A stretch of 5,934 bases of DNA from Bacillota bacterium (GTDB lineage Bacteria; Bacillota; Clostridia; Christensenellales; CAG-138), in NCBI GenBank assembly GCA_023453725.1, contig JAEXTB010000057.1, positions 1 to 5,934 on the forward strand. The letters run 5' to 3'. The notes under the pieces were generated by a model, which was not told the DNA's origin, searched no databases, and worked only from the letters and a program-made list of their open reading frames with translations. The number at the start of each line of letters is the position of its first letter. Position 1 is the first letter of the stretch. Of this stretch, positions 1 to 5,934 are shown one piece after another. The position numbers were made by a program, and so were the translations under genes.

Positions 1-1175
1 AAATTCCGGAGGAACAGATTGTAGCTCCGCTCAAGGATGTGATGCGTGTCGCCACTCCGGAGGACAGGGAAATTCATGAGCGCAACCTCCAGCTTGAGCA
101 GGAGGCATTCTCCATCTGCCAGGAAAAGATCACCCAGCATACGCTGGATATGAAGCTGGTGGATGTGGAGTACACATTTAACGGCAGTAAGATTACATTC
201 TTCTTTACATCAGAAGGGCGCGTGGATTTCCGCGAGCTTGTAAAAGACCTTGCGTTTGTATTTAAGACCCGCATTGAGTTAAGGCAGATCGGCGTACGTG
301 ACGAAGCGAAGATGCTTGGCGGCTTAGGCTCCTGCGGCCTGCCGGTTTGCTGCAAGACGTTCCTGGCGGATTTCCAGCCGGTTTCCATCAAGATGGCGAA
401 GGAGCAGAAACTCAGCCTGAGCCCAACGAAGATCTCCGGCCTGTGCGGGCGGCTGATGTGCTGCCTCAAATACGAGCAGGATGCGTATGAAAGCATGCGC
501 AAGCTCATGCCCCGCGTCGGGAAAGATGTGATTACCCCGGACGGACGCGGCGTAGTCATAGACAACAACGTAATCACCGAAAAGACCAAGGTGCGTATCA
601 CGCTGCCGGACGGCACGCCAGACCTTCGGGAGTACCACTTTTCTGTTGTCCGCAAGCCCGGTACGCCGGAGGAAGAGGAAGCGACGCGCCTGGAGCTTGT
701 GGCCCACGCCAAAGCCCGCGAAACCGAGGAAGAGCCCGAAGAAGAGGAATTCCGGTTTGTAACCGGGCATGCACCGGAAATCAAGCCTCCCGCTCCCGAG
801 AAACAGGAAAAGCAGCAGGAGCAAAACACCGCGCAAAGGCAGCAGGAAGGGCAGCGCCCGCAGCAGCCAGTAAGGAACAGGCCCCGCCGTGACGATCAGC
901 CCCGGCAGGATCGCCCTAGGCAGGAAAAGCCCCAGCAGGGCAGCCAGCCGCGCGCGCAAGGCGCACAGCGCCCGCAAGGCGGGCAGCGACCGCAGCAAAA
1001 TGCCCCCCGCCCTCAGCAAAGCGCACAGACGCCGCAGCAACCTAGGCCGCCCCGCCCGCCGCAGCAGCCCGCAGAGGCCAATGCTGAAGGACAGGCACCC
1101 AAGCCGCGCAACCACCGCGGAAACCGGAACCGCCGCAGGAAACCTGCGGGTACGCCGCCTCCTGCGGAAGGCTGA
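1..1175 (+). CDS. ricT: RicT/YaaT (PSP1-domain) protein, 5' end cut by window edge
   Basis: In Bacillus subtilis RicT (YaaT) acts with RicA (YmcA) and RicF (YlbF) in an iron-sulfur complex that directs RNase Y maturation of mRNAs and is needed for sporulation, competence and biofilm formation. The frame is open from base 3, and the codons before the first possible internal start (GTG at 39) still match the family (PLKDVMRVA), so about 50 N-terminal residues probably lie outside the window. The core is strongly conserved: DMKLVDVEYTF, VDFRELVKDLA, RIELRQIGVRDEAKMLGG. All six family cysteines are present, in CGLPVCC (codons at 333, 348, 351) and CGRLMCC (444, 459, 462). From about base 660 the protein continues into an acidic stretch and then a long Pro/Gln/Arg-rich tail ending in a basic RNRRRK cluster; B. 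subtilis RicT lacks this. The gene ends in TGA, 50 bp before an intrinsic terminator, so it is probably last in its operon. The identity of the core is very secure; the role in this organism is inferred from B. subtilis. Confidence 0.95.
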   Translation, partial: IPEEQIVAPLKDVMRVATPEDREIHERNLQLEQEAFSICQEKITQHTLDMKLVDVEYTFNGSKITFFFTSEGRVDFRELVKDLAFVFKTRIELRQIGVRDEAKMLGGLGSCGLPVCCKTFLADFQPVSIKMAKEQKLSLSPTKISGLCGRLMCCLKYEQDAYESMRKLMPRVGKDVITPDGRGVVIDNNVITEKTKVRITLPDGTPDLREYHFSVVRKPGTPEEEEATRLELVAHAKARETEEEPEEEEFRFVTGHAPEIKPPAPEKQEKQQEQNTAQRQQEGQRPQQPVRNRPRRDDQPRQDRPRQEKPQQGSQPRAQGAQRPQGGQRPQQNAPRPQQSAQTPQQPRPPRPPQQPAEANAEGQAPKPRNHRGNRNRRRKPAGTPPPAEG

Positions 1176-1225
1176 CGCATGCGTTCTTGCAAATGCAGGA
1201 ACTGATAGCAAGTATCTGTAAATTC

Positions 1226-1264
1226 AGCGGCGCAACCGAAAACACGGGTGCGCCGCTTTCGTTT
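1226..1264 (+). terminator. intrinsic terminator of ricT
   Basis: A perfect 9-bp stem AGCGGCGCA / TGCGCCGCT (1226-1234 with 1249-1257) can gain two inner C-G pairs (1236-1237 with 1246-1247) around an A-rich loop. It is followed at once by TTTCGTTT. It begins about 50 bp after the ricT stop, where a rho-independent terminator is expected. Called by eye, without a folding-energy calculation. Confidence 0.85.
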
Positions 1265-1395
1265 GCTCATCTGCAGAAAAGAACCGGATTCAGGGGGATT
1301 CCTTGCATGGAAAATGCATGCTGCAGCAGAAATGATCTGAAGGGGTAAGGGTCAGCTAACGCAACAAATGAAGGCGTCGTTTCACATTTTGTACA

Positions 1396-1423
1396 TTGCA
1401 TTTTCATGTGTGCATGTTACAAT
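1396..1423 (+). promoter_or_regulatory. candidate sigma-A promoter of the ferredoxin gene
   Basis: A -10 element TACAAT (1418-1423) is preceded by TG one base upstream (1415-1416), giving an extended -10. A weak -35 TTGCAT (1396-1401) lies 16 bp upstream and keeps only the TTG of the consensus. Transcription would start near 1430, leaving a leader of roughly 25 nt before the ferredoxin ATG. The local sequence is AT-rich compared with the flanking coding DNA, and the ricT terminator upstream means the ferredoxin gene needs its own promoter. The -10 is more reliable than the -35. Confidence 0.55.
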
Positions 1424-1439
1424 AGAACCAAACGATATA

Positions 1440-1446
1440 TGGAGGT
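1440..1446 (+). promoter_or_regulatory. ribosome binding site of the ferredoxin gene
   Basis: TGGAGGT lies 8 nt before the ATG at 1455 and is strongly complementary to the 3' end of 16S rRNA. It fixes the start of this short gene and suggests high expression, as is common for ferredoxins. Confidence 0.85.
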
Positions 1447-1454
1447 AACGATCA

Positions 1455-1625
1455 ATGGCATATGTAATTAATGAAGAATGCATCAGCTGCGGCGCTTGCG
1501 AAAGTGAATGCGCAGTCAACGCTATTTCCCAGGGCGACAGCCTGTATGTCATCGACGCTGACGCTTGCATCGATTGCGGTGCCTGCGCGAGCGTATGTCC
1601 GGTTGGCGCGCCCAACCCCGCTTAA
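1455..1625 (+). CDS. 2[4Fe-4S] clostridial-type ferredoxin, 56 aa
   Basis: This is a small soluble cytoplasmic electron carrier. In anaerobes such proteins shuttle low-potential electrons between enzymes such as pyruvate:ferredoxin oxidoreductase, hydrogenase and Rnf. The protein has two cluster motifs of the form CX2CX2CX3C: Cys9, 12, 15, 19 and Cys38, 41, 44, 48. By family pattern, the first three Cys of each motif plus the last Cys of the other motif bind each cubane. Length and sequence closely follow the Clostridium pasteurianum ferredoxin as I recall it (CISCGACESEC, NAISQGDS, VIDADACIDCGACASVCPVG). One deviation is that Cys19 is followed by Ala, where the family usually has Pro; Cys48 keeps its Pro. 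The start is set by GGAGG at 1441-1445. The gene stands alone between its own candidate promoter and terminator. It is too short for many gene callers, but the call is secure. Confidence 0.96.
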   Translation: MAYVINEECISCGACESECAVNAISQGDSLYVIDADACIDCGACASVCPVGAPNPA

Positions 1626-1665
1626 AGAAACCGAACAACATCATATGCGCCCATAGGGGCGGAAT

Positions 1666-1713
1666 AACAGCAAAGACCCGCGTTTTGCAAACAAAATACG
1701 GGTCTTTGTTGTT
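1666..1713 (+). terminator. intrinsic terminator after ferredoxin, possibly bidirectional
   Basis: A perfect 10-bp arm pair CAAAGACCCG / CGGGTCTTTG (1671-1680 with 1699-1708) continues inward past a 2-bp imperfect step into TTTTG / CAAAA (1683-1687 with 1692-1696) with a CAAA loop. Outward, AACA pairs with TGTT (1666-1669 with 1710-1713). The right side runs into TTTGTTGTTG, a T-rich but interrupted tail. On the opposite strand the sequence after the stem reads CTGTTATTCC, so the hairpin may also stop the convergent minus-strand gene, whose stop codon is about 60 bp away. Confidence 0.8.
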
Positions 1714-1771
1714 GCTCGTTGTTATAACGTGTTTTGATTGAAAACTGCTTACTCAAAATCTATGTCACAAG
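1714..1771. other. convergent intergenic stretch with two weak inverted repeats
   Basis: Between the ferredoxin terminator and the end of the minus-strand gene the sequence is AT-rich. It holds the palindrome GTTATAAC (1721-1728) and a short inverted repeat GTTTT-gattg-AAAAC (1731-1745). Neither has a GC-rich stem or a T-run typical of a terminator. I see no gene here. Confidence 0.35.
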
Positions 1772-3457
1772 TTATTCCTTCGGCAGATAATTACCTAACG
1801 TAGTGCGCACCCAACCGTCCCCGTAATATCCGTAATGGCTCTCCACTGTCTTCGCCTTGAGGTCAAACAGGCAGACACAGCCCTCAATACGGGTCTGTTT
1901 TCCGTCTGCACTTTTTGGGTTCTTTGCATAATACTCCGGGTACTTGCCATACGGCGCCAAAAAATCCGCAATCCGCCTTGCGTCCTCATAGCCGATACTG
2001 CCCTTTTCCTCCAATACGGAGCGGATTTCATAGTTGAGCGCATCGTACCGCCATTGAATGTCGTTGACATTGCCGAATACCACCTTTGCCGTCCACGGGG
2101 CCATCGTGCAAAACCGCATGCGCGGCAGCACGAAGCTGTTCCCTGTCACGTGTACATTTGCTTCCGCCCGCTCCGGCGTAAAGTAAAAGCTGGAGGGGCA
2201 ATTTTTTTGATCCGGCGTGCGGTTGATCAGCCCGTTCGGAGCGAGCGCATCCGGATAAAGGACAATAGAGGCGTTCTCGGTTTGCTGGTAATGCTTCCAC
2301 AGCTTGGGGTTGTATGCGAGGTATTCTTTCGGGTAGGGCAGTTTGCACCAGCGTACCATTGCGCCATTCTTGAGCGGAGCGCCGGGGTGCGCAATCAGAA
2401 ATGCTTCATCTGGAAGGAACGGGCGCAAAGTGGGCGCGGGGTAGCTTAGAAAATTGAGCGTGTTCTTAGACATACCTGCCTCGACCGTACAGGCCATGTC
2501 CAGCGTGCCGTCGGACAGAATATAGTTCCAGGCGACGCCGCGGTCGGCATCAACAATGACGTCCGCCGCGGCGTGGATATCCCCGCCGTAGAGGATGGCG
2601 TCCCGCGCCAGTAGCAGGGAATTTAAACCTACCTCCCCGGGGTCGGAATTTGCGCCCGGGGACATGTTGACCCCAACCGCCACGCCGTTTACGTTCATGG
2701 CGCTGATGCTTCCGGCCATGCCGGGTGCAGTAATGCTGACATAAGGCTGGAGCGCTTTTCCGGCCTGCGGCGCGGGCATATGGATTACATGGCAGAGGTT
2801 ATCCTGGATGACCCCGCCCGAAGCAAACATAAAATCCCGGCCGAAATAGTGTCCGCCGCCTGCGGCTGCGCCAAACACGGAAAACGCGTTGCACATCATG
2901 GTCAATTTCAAGGAAGACGGCTCCACTTCCGGAGCGCGCTTTCGAAAGAACTCACCAGAATAAGCAAGGGCGCACAATACATCAAACCCAACGTTCATGA
3001 CGACGAGGCGCTTTTTTGTGACCTTGGTCTTGGGGTTGGCCTTTTTGCAGCCGTCCAGCATCCCGGAAATCTCCGCATGAATGTGGCCAGGCAGCGTGTT
3101 GAATGTATGCTCGGACAGGTCGTATAGAATTTCTACAATCAGTTTCTGCAGCAAAGGAAAGCGGTTGAGAAATTCCACATCCAGAAAATCGTATACCACA
3201 TTGTCCGTAAATTTGACAGCCATTTCTGCCATTTCTTTTTCTGCAAGCAGACCCATTAGGTACCCGCGCTCATATGGCGTGCCCTCCACATAAAAGCAGC
3301 GCTTGCCGCGGCCCGTATCATAGGAGAGGATGCGCCGGTGGGCAGCCATTACACCAAGCCGGCCCTCATAGGTGAACGCCTTCATGATTTTAAAGCCGTC
3401 CGCTTCAAACGCGGCGTTGAGCCTGGTCATGGTGCCATGGGCGCGTCTGCTTTCCAC
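1772..3457 (-). CDS. C45/AAT-type Ntn-hydrolase homologue (acyltransferase or amidohydrolase), 561 aa
   Basis: This is probably a member of the C45 (isopenicillin-N acyltransferase-like) branch of Ntn hydrolases, which cut themselves to expose an N-terminal cysteine that then attacks amide bonds. Numbering from the GTG start: an N-terminal EGTPYERGYLMG motif (59-70) typical of the family; the likely autoprocessing site before Cys189 in MMCNAFSVFG; GRDFMF with Arg207; APGMAGSISAMNVNGVAVGVN (244-264, Asn255 and Asn264), resembling the family's glycine-rich PGxxG...MNxxG strand; and TGNSFVLPRMR (438-448, Asn440), resembling the NHF-type block. No signal peptide or membrane segment is visible, so the site is likely cytoplasmic. 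The GTG at 3457 is preferred because AGGAGG lies 7 nt upstream. An earlier in-frame GTG at 3538 has only a poorly spaced AGGA. The gene converges on the ferredoxin gene and diverges from the ATPase, so it is probably monocistronic. The family is likely; the substrate cannot be inferred. Confidence 0.85.
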   Translation of the reverse strand: MESRRAHGTMTRLNAAFEADGFKIMKAFTYEGRLGVMAAHRRILSYDTGRGKRCFYVEGTPYERGYLMGLLAEKEMAEMAVKFTDNVVYDFLDVEFLNRFPLLQKLIVEILYDLSEHTFNTLPGHIHAEISGMLDGCKKANPKTKVTKKRLVVMNVGFDVLCALAYSGEFFRKRAPEVEPSSLKLTMMCNAFSVFGAAAGGGHYFGRDFMFASGGVIQDNLCHVIHMPAPQAGKALQPYVSITAPGMAGSISAMNVNGVAVGVNMSPGANSDPGEVGLNSLLLARDAILYGGDIHAAADVIVDADRGVAWNYILSDGTLDMACTVEAGMSKNTLNFLSYPAPTLRPFLPDEAFLIAHPGAPLKNGAMVRWCKLPYPKEYLAYNPKLWKHYQQTENASIVLYPDALAPNGLINRTPDQKNCPSSFYFTPERAEANVHVTGNSFVLPRMRFCTMAPWTAKVVFGNVNDIQWRYDALNYEIRSVLEEKGSIGYEDARRIADFLAPYGKYPEYYAKNPKSADGKQTRIEGCVCLFDLKAKTVESHYGYYGDGWVRTTLGNYLPKE

Positions 3458-3464
3458 GGGTATT

Positions 3465-3470
3465 CCTCCT
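3465..3470 (-). promoter_or_regulatory. ribosome binding site that decides the C45 start
   Basis: AGGAGG on the minus strand, 7 nt before GTG at 3457-3455. The next in-frame ATG (3430-3428) is too far from it and has no site of its own. The upstream GTG at 3538 lacks a well-placed site. The GTG at 3457 is therefore the best start, although many callers may prefer an ATG. Confidence 0.85.
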
Positions 3471-3694
3471 GTTGCACACAATATATGCAATACTATGCGC
3501 GAAACAGGGCGAACTTGAATATCGGGCGTCAGTTTCACAATCCTTATGCGTAGACGGCATTTCTTTATACAATCTTTATTGCGTGTGAGGTATCCTTCAT
3601 ACTGCGTTTATTTCGTAGCAGGTATACTCATGCCTAAAGAATGGCACGTTATCGAGTGAACAGTCTGAATGAACGCTTACTTGATAGAAATGCA
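3471..3694. other. divergent intergenic region between the C45 and ATPase units
   Basis: This AT-richer stretch must carry the promoters for both directions, but none is clear. Plus-strand -10 candidates are TATACT (3623-3628, with a possible TTCATA at 3597-3602 but an overlong 20-bp spacer) and TACAAT (3568-3573, no good -35). Minus-strand candidates are TAGTAT (3495-3490, with TTCAAG 18 bp upstream), TATATT (3485-3480) and TATAAA (3569-3564). AGGTAT occurs twice in direct orientation (3588-3593 and 3620-3625), 32 bp apart. I see no convincing gene or RNA structure. Confidence 0.3.
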
Positions 3695-3702
3695 GGGGGA
3701 GG
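3695..3702 (+). promoter_or_regulatory. strong ribosome binding site of the short ORF before the ATPase
   Basis: GGGGGAGG ends 8 nt before ATG at 3711, an optimal distance. No other start codon in any frame is suitably placed for it. It is therefore the main evidence that the short ORF is translated, since the ATPase start codons further on have no comparable site. Confidence 0.65.
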
Positions 3703-3710
3703 AACAGGGA

Positions 3711-3851
3711 ATGAAACAAGCCGGAAAAGAGCGGTTGGGGAGTGCCGCAAAAATAAGCGGTGCGATAGGTTTCGCCGTGTTTGGCTCAAGCCAGACGGAC
3801 ACAAAATATGCGAAGAGGGCGCAGAAAAAGGGTGTGTGCGCAACGATATGA
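3711..3851 (+). CDS. hypothetical 46-aa ORF overlapping the ATPase start
   Basis: I do not recognise this short protein. It starts MKQAGKERLG, has a mildly hydrophobic central run (ISGAIGFAVFG, residues 15-25) and ends in a Lys/Arg-rich stretch (KYAKRAQKKG) followed by VCATI. It has no cysteine pair, no signal peptide and a hydrophobic run too short for a confident membrane helix. Its frame is open back to an ATG at 3669, but only the ATG at 3711 has a good ribosome binding site. Its TGA (3849-3851) overlaps an in-frame ATG of the downstream ATPase as ATGA, the usual arrangement for translational coupling. It could be a small regulatory partner of the pump, a leader peptide whose translation opens the ATPase start, or a chance ORF. 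Expression is plausible; function is unknown. Confidence 0.45.
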   Translation: MKQAGKERLGSAAKISGAIGFAVFGSSQTDTKYAKRAQKKGVCATI

Positions 3852-5934
3852 TGTATAATGGAATGGAGCAAAAGGAAATAAACACCAACATCCATCGGCT
3901 TGCCGTGGATGAGGTGTATTCCGCATTGGGATCAGACCAAAATGGGCTTACGGTCGAAGAAGCCGTAAACAGGCTATCGTCCTTTGGCAAAAACATGCTG
4001 CAGGAAAAGAAGGGCACGCCTCTCATCGTGCGCTTCCTTTCTAATTTTACGCACCTGATGGCGATCCTTTTGTGGATATCCGGTATTGTAGGCTTTATCG
4101 CAAAGCTGCCCGAGCTGGGGTTTGCCGTCTGGATGGTGAATATCATCAATGGCGTTTTCAGCTTCTGGCAGGAGTTCCGGGCCAGCAAGGCGACGGAGGC
4201 ACTCAAAAAGATGCTGCCCGACTATGCGCGTGTGCTGCGCAACGGCGAAGAACAGCGCATACTTGCAGAAGAACTCGTCCCGGGCGACATACTGCTTTTG
4301 AGCGAGGGCGACCGTATTTCGGCGGACGCCCGTCTGGTGGAAGACAACGATTTACGGGTAAACCAGTCTACGCTTACGGGCGAATCGCACCCGGTTCATA
4401 AGGGGCGCGATGCAATCCTCCGTACCGACCTTTCCCGTTCGGAGCAGCCCAACATCGTGTTTATGGGTACAACGGTAGCGGGCGGTACCGGAAAGGCAGT
4501 GGTATTTGCCACCGGCATGAAGACGGAGTTTGGTAAGATTGCAGGCCTCACCCAGACGCTCAAAGAGGAGCAGAGCCCGCTGCAAAAGGAAATGGGCAAG
4601 CTCACAAAGACCGTGTCCATACTCGCGGTAAGCATAGGCGTCGTGTTCTTCCTGCTTTCAATGCTGCTTGCGGGCACGCATATCGCTGTCGCGTTTGTGT
4701 TCGCCATGGGCATGATCGTGGCGTTTATCCCGGAAGGATTATTGCCCACCGTTACGCTTTCGCTTGCGATGGGCGTGCAGCGTATGGCCAAGCGCCATGC
4801 GCTCATCAAACGGCTTTCCGCAGTAGAAACGTTAGGCTGCACCACAGTCATCTGTACCGATAAAACGGGTACGCTCACACAGAATGAAATGACAGTGAGC
4901 AATGCATGGACGGCAGAGCGTGAATTTGAAGTGACCGGCGTCGGGTATGACGCAAAAGACGGCGCTGTACAATATAAAGGAACTCCGGTGGACCGTGTGG
5001 ACCAGCAGGTCAACGAACTTTTTGGCGCCGCAGCCTTGTGCTGCAATGCGCGTCTGGTGCCGCCAAACGGCGAAAGCAGCCGGTTTGAGGTGTTGGGCGA
5101 TCCGACGGAGGCGGCGCTAATTGTCCTTGCGCAAAAGCAGGGGCTGGTACTGGATCATCTGCGCACAACCATGCCCCGCTTAAGGGAGCTGCCGTTTGAT
5201 TCGAGCCGCAAGCGCATGAGCACCATTCACCACACGCAAGCAGGCCGTATCTCCTACTGCAAGGGCGCGCCCAAGGAAGTGATGGAGCTCTGCTCCCGGG
5301 TACGCCAAAGCAGCGGCATTGTCCCCATGACAGAGGAGCTTCGCAGCCGCATCATGGAAGCGAATGACCAGTACGCAAGAAACGGCCTGAGGGTGCTCGC
5401 CATTGCTACCCGCTCGCTGGACGGGGTAGAGAACCTTCCTGTGAGCCTGAGCGACTATACGCCCGAGCTCATTGAGCAGGATATGACATTCCTCGGCCTC
5501 ATCGCCATGGTGGATCCTCCGCGGCCGGAGGTCGCGAAGGCGGTGGAAAAATGCCACCGCGCGGGCATCCGCATCATCATGATTACAGGCGACTATGGCT
5601 TAACGGCGGAGAGCATTGCGAGAAGAATCGGAATCGTGGAAGGCGAGCGCGTGCGCATTGTTACCGGCATTGAGCTGGAGAAAATGAGTGAGGACGACTT
5701 AAAGCAGGCGCTTTCCGGTGAAGTCGTGTTCGCGCGTGTAGCGCCGGAGCAGAAGCTGCAGGTGGTTTCCGCGCTTCAGGATATGGGTCATGTGGTGGCC
5801 GTGACGGGAGACGGCGTAAACGACTCTCCCGCGCTCAAAAAAGCGGACATCGGTGTGGCCATGGGCATTACCGGCACGGACGTTGCAAAAGAAGCGGCGG
5901 ATATGATATTGACGGACGACAACTTTGCTTCCAT
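3848..5934 (+). CDS. cation-transporting P-type ATPase, P2-like, 3' end cut by window edge
   Basis: This membrane pump couples ATP hydrolysis to cation transport through a phospho-aspartate intermediate. About 695 residues are visible with no stop. Numbering from the ATG at 3848: N-terminal cation-ATPase domain (about 15-65), membrane segments M1 and M2 (about 68-85 and 89-107), actuator domain with TGES (177-180), M3 and M4 (about 256-308) with PEGLL (P295, E296), phosphorylation site DKTGTLT (D338), GDPTEAA and KGAP (K472) in the nucleotide domain, MVDPPRPEV, TGDYGLTAE (T580-D582) and the hinge TGDGVND (653-659). PEGLL and DPPR place it with P2 pumps (Ca2+- or Na+/K+-type) rather than heavy-metal P1B pumps: there is no CPC and no N-terminal metal domain. 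The ion cannot be named because M5-M10 lie outside. Start candidates are ATG at 3848, 3851 and 3863, none with a good ribosome binding site; 3848 is chosen for its ATGA overlap with the upstream ORF. Family homology begins just after 3863. Confidence 0.93.
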   Translation, partial: MMYNGMEQKEINTNIHRLAVDEVYSALGSDQNGLTVEEAVNRLSSFGKNMLQEKKGTPLIVRFLSNFTHLMAILLWISGIVGFIAKLPELGFAVWMVNIINGVFSFWQEFRASKATEALKKMLPDYARVLRNGEEQRILAEELVPGDILLLSEGDRISADARLVEDNDLRVNQSTLTGESHPVHKGRDAILRTDLSRSEQPNIVFMGTTVAGGTGKAVVFATGMKTEFGKIAGLTQTLKEEQSPLQKEMGKLTKTVSILAVSIGVVFFLLSMLLAGTHIAVAFVFAMGMIVAFIPEGLLPTVTLSLAMGVQRMAKRHALIKRLSAVETLGCTTVICTDKTGTLTQNEMTVSNAWTAEREFEVTGVGYDAKDGAVQYKGTPVDRVDQQVNELFGAAALCCNARLVPPNGESSRFEVLGDPTEAALIVLAQKQGLVLDHLRTTMPRLRELPFDSSRKRMSTIHHTQAGRISYCKGAPKEVMELCSRVRQSSGIVPMTEELRSRIMEANDQYARNGLRVLAIATRSLDGVENLPVSLSDYTPELIEQDMTFLGLIAMVDPPRPEVAKAVEKCHRAGIRIIMITGDYGLTAESIARRIGIVEGERVRIVTGIELEKMSEDDLKQALSGEVVFARVAPEQKLQVVSALQDMGHVVAVTGDGVNDSPALKKADIGVAMGITGTDVAKEAADMILTDDNFAS

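Noticed and set aside
74..829. Second minus-strand open frame (251 codons) opposite ricT
   Set aside because: Ser/Arg-rich product with no family features, wholly antisense to a secure gene.
324..1211. Long minus-strand open frame (295 codons) opposite ricT
   Set aside because: It lies antisense to the conserved RicT core and its low-complexity tail. Its Leu/Arg/Ala-rich product mirrors the CAG/CCG-rich coding strand, and it has no recognisable domain.
1307..1348. 13-codon ORF (MENACCSRNDLKG) with an AGGGGG stretch upstream, ahead of the ferredoxin promoter
   Set aside because: It lies upstream of the likely ferredoxin transcription start, has no visible promoter and is too short to separate from chance.
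1835..2449. Plus-strand open frame of 204 codons inside the C45 gene
   Set aside because: The opposite strand encodes a protein with clear C45 motifs; this product shows none and has no ribosome binding site that I can see.
3458..3538. 27-residue N-terminal extension of the C45 protein from GTG at 3538
   Set aside because: The strong AGGAGG just before GTG 3457 would lie inside this extension, the upstream GTG has only a badly spaced AGGA, and the added residues show no signal peptide or family similarity.
3854..3859. Perfect TATAAT hexamer at the ATPase start
   Set aside because: No -35 element at the proper distance (GGTGTG there), no extended -10, and it would start transcription inside or after the ATPase start codons. 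It is best explained as coding sequence.
3649..4206. Minus-strand open frame of 185 codons across the ATPase start
   Set aside because: It runs antisense to conserved P-type ATPase sequence and resembles no family.
4396..5046. Minus-strand open frame of 216 codons inside the ATPase
   Set aside because: It overlaps the PEGLL and DKTGT region of the ATPase in antisense; a shadow of that gene.

Overview
The window looks like ordinary chromosome from an anaerobic, low-to-mid-GC member of the Firmicutes, class Clostridia. The evidence is a RicT/YaaT homologue with all six conserved cysteines, a short 2[4Fe-4S] ferredoxin of the classic clostridial type, strong GGAGG-type ribosome binding sites and compact intrinsic terminators. 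The order cannot be settled from this stretch. I see no phage, insertion sequence, CRISPR array, tRNA or rRNA.

Layout from left to right. (1) The 3' part of ricT on the plus strand runs in from the left edge. It carries an unusually long Pro/Gln/Arg-rich tail and is closed by an intrinsic terminator at about 1226-1264. (2) A 56-residue ferredoxin gene (1455-1625) forms its own transcription unit, with a candidate sigma-A promoter, a good ribosome binding site and a hairpin terminator at 1666-1713. (3) On the minus strand, convergent with the ferredoxin, lies a 561-residue C45/AAT-type Ntn-hydrolase homologue (1772-3457). Its start is a GTG placed 7 nt after AGGAGG. (4) After a divergent intergenic region of about 250 bp comes a 46-codon ORF on the plus strand (3711-3851). 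It has a strong Shine-Dalgarno, and its stop overlaps the start of (5) a P2-like cation-transporting P-type ATPase. The ATPase runs off the right edge before its C-terminal membrane segments.

The genes do not form one pathway: they sit in at least four transcription units serving RNA-decay control (RicT), low-potential electron transfer (ferredoxin), amide/peptide hydrolysis or acyl transfer (C45 protein, substrate unknown) and ion transport (ATPase). I find no convincing new multi-gene system. The item most worth a second look is the short ORF joined to the ATPase start by an ATGA overlap. Weaker points are the RicT tail, the altered motif after the C45 nucleophile and a Pro-to-Ala change beside a ferredoxin cluster ligand.
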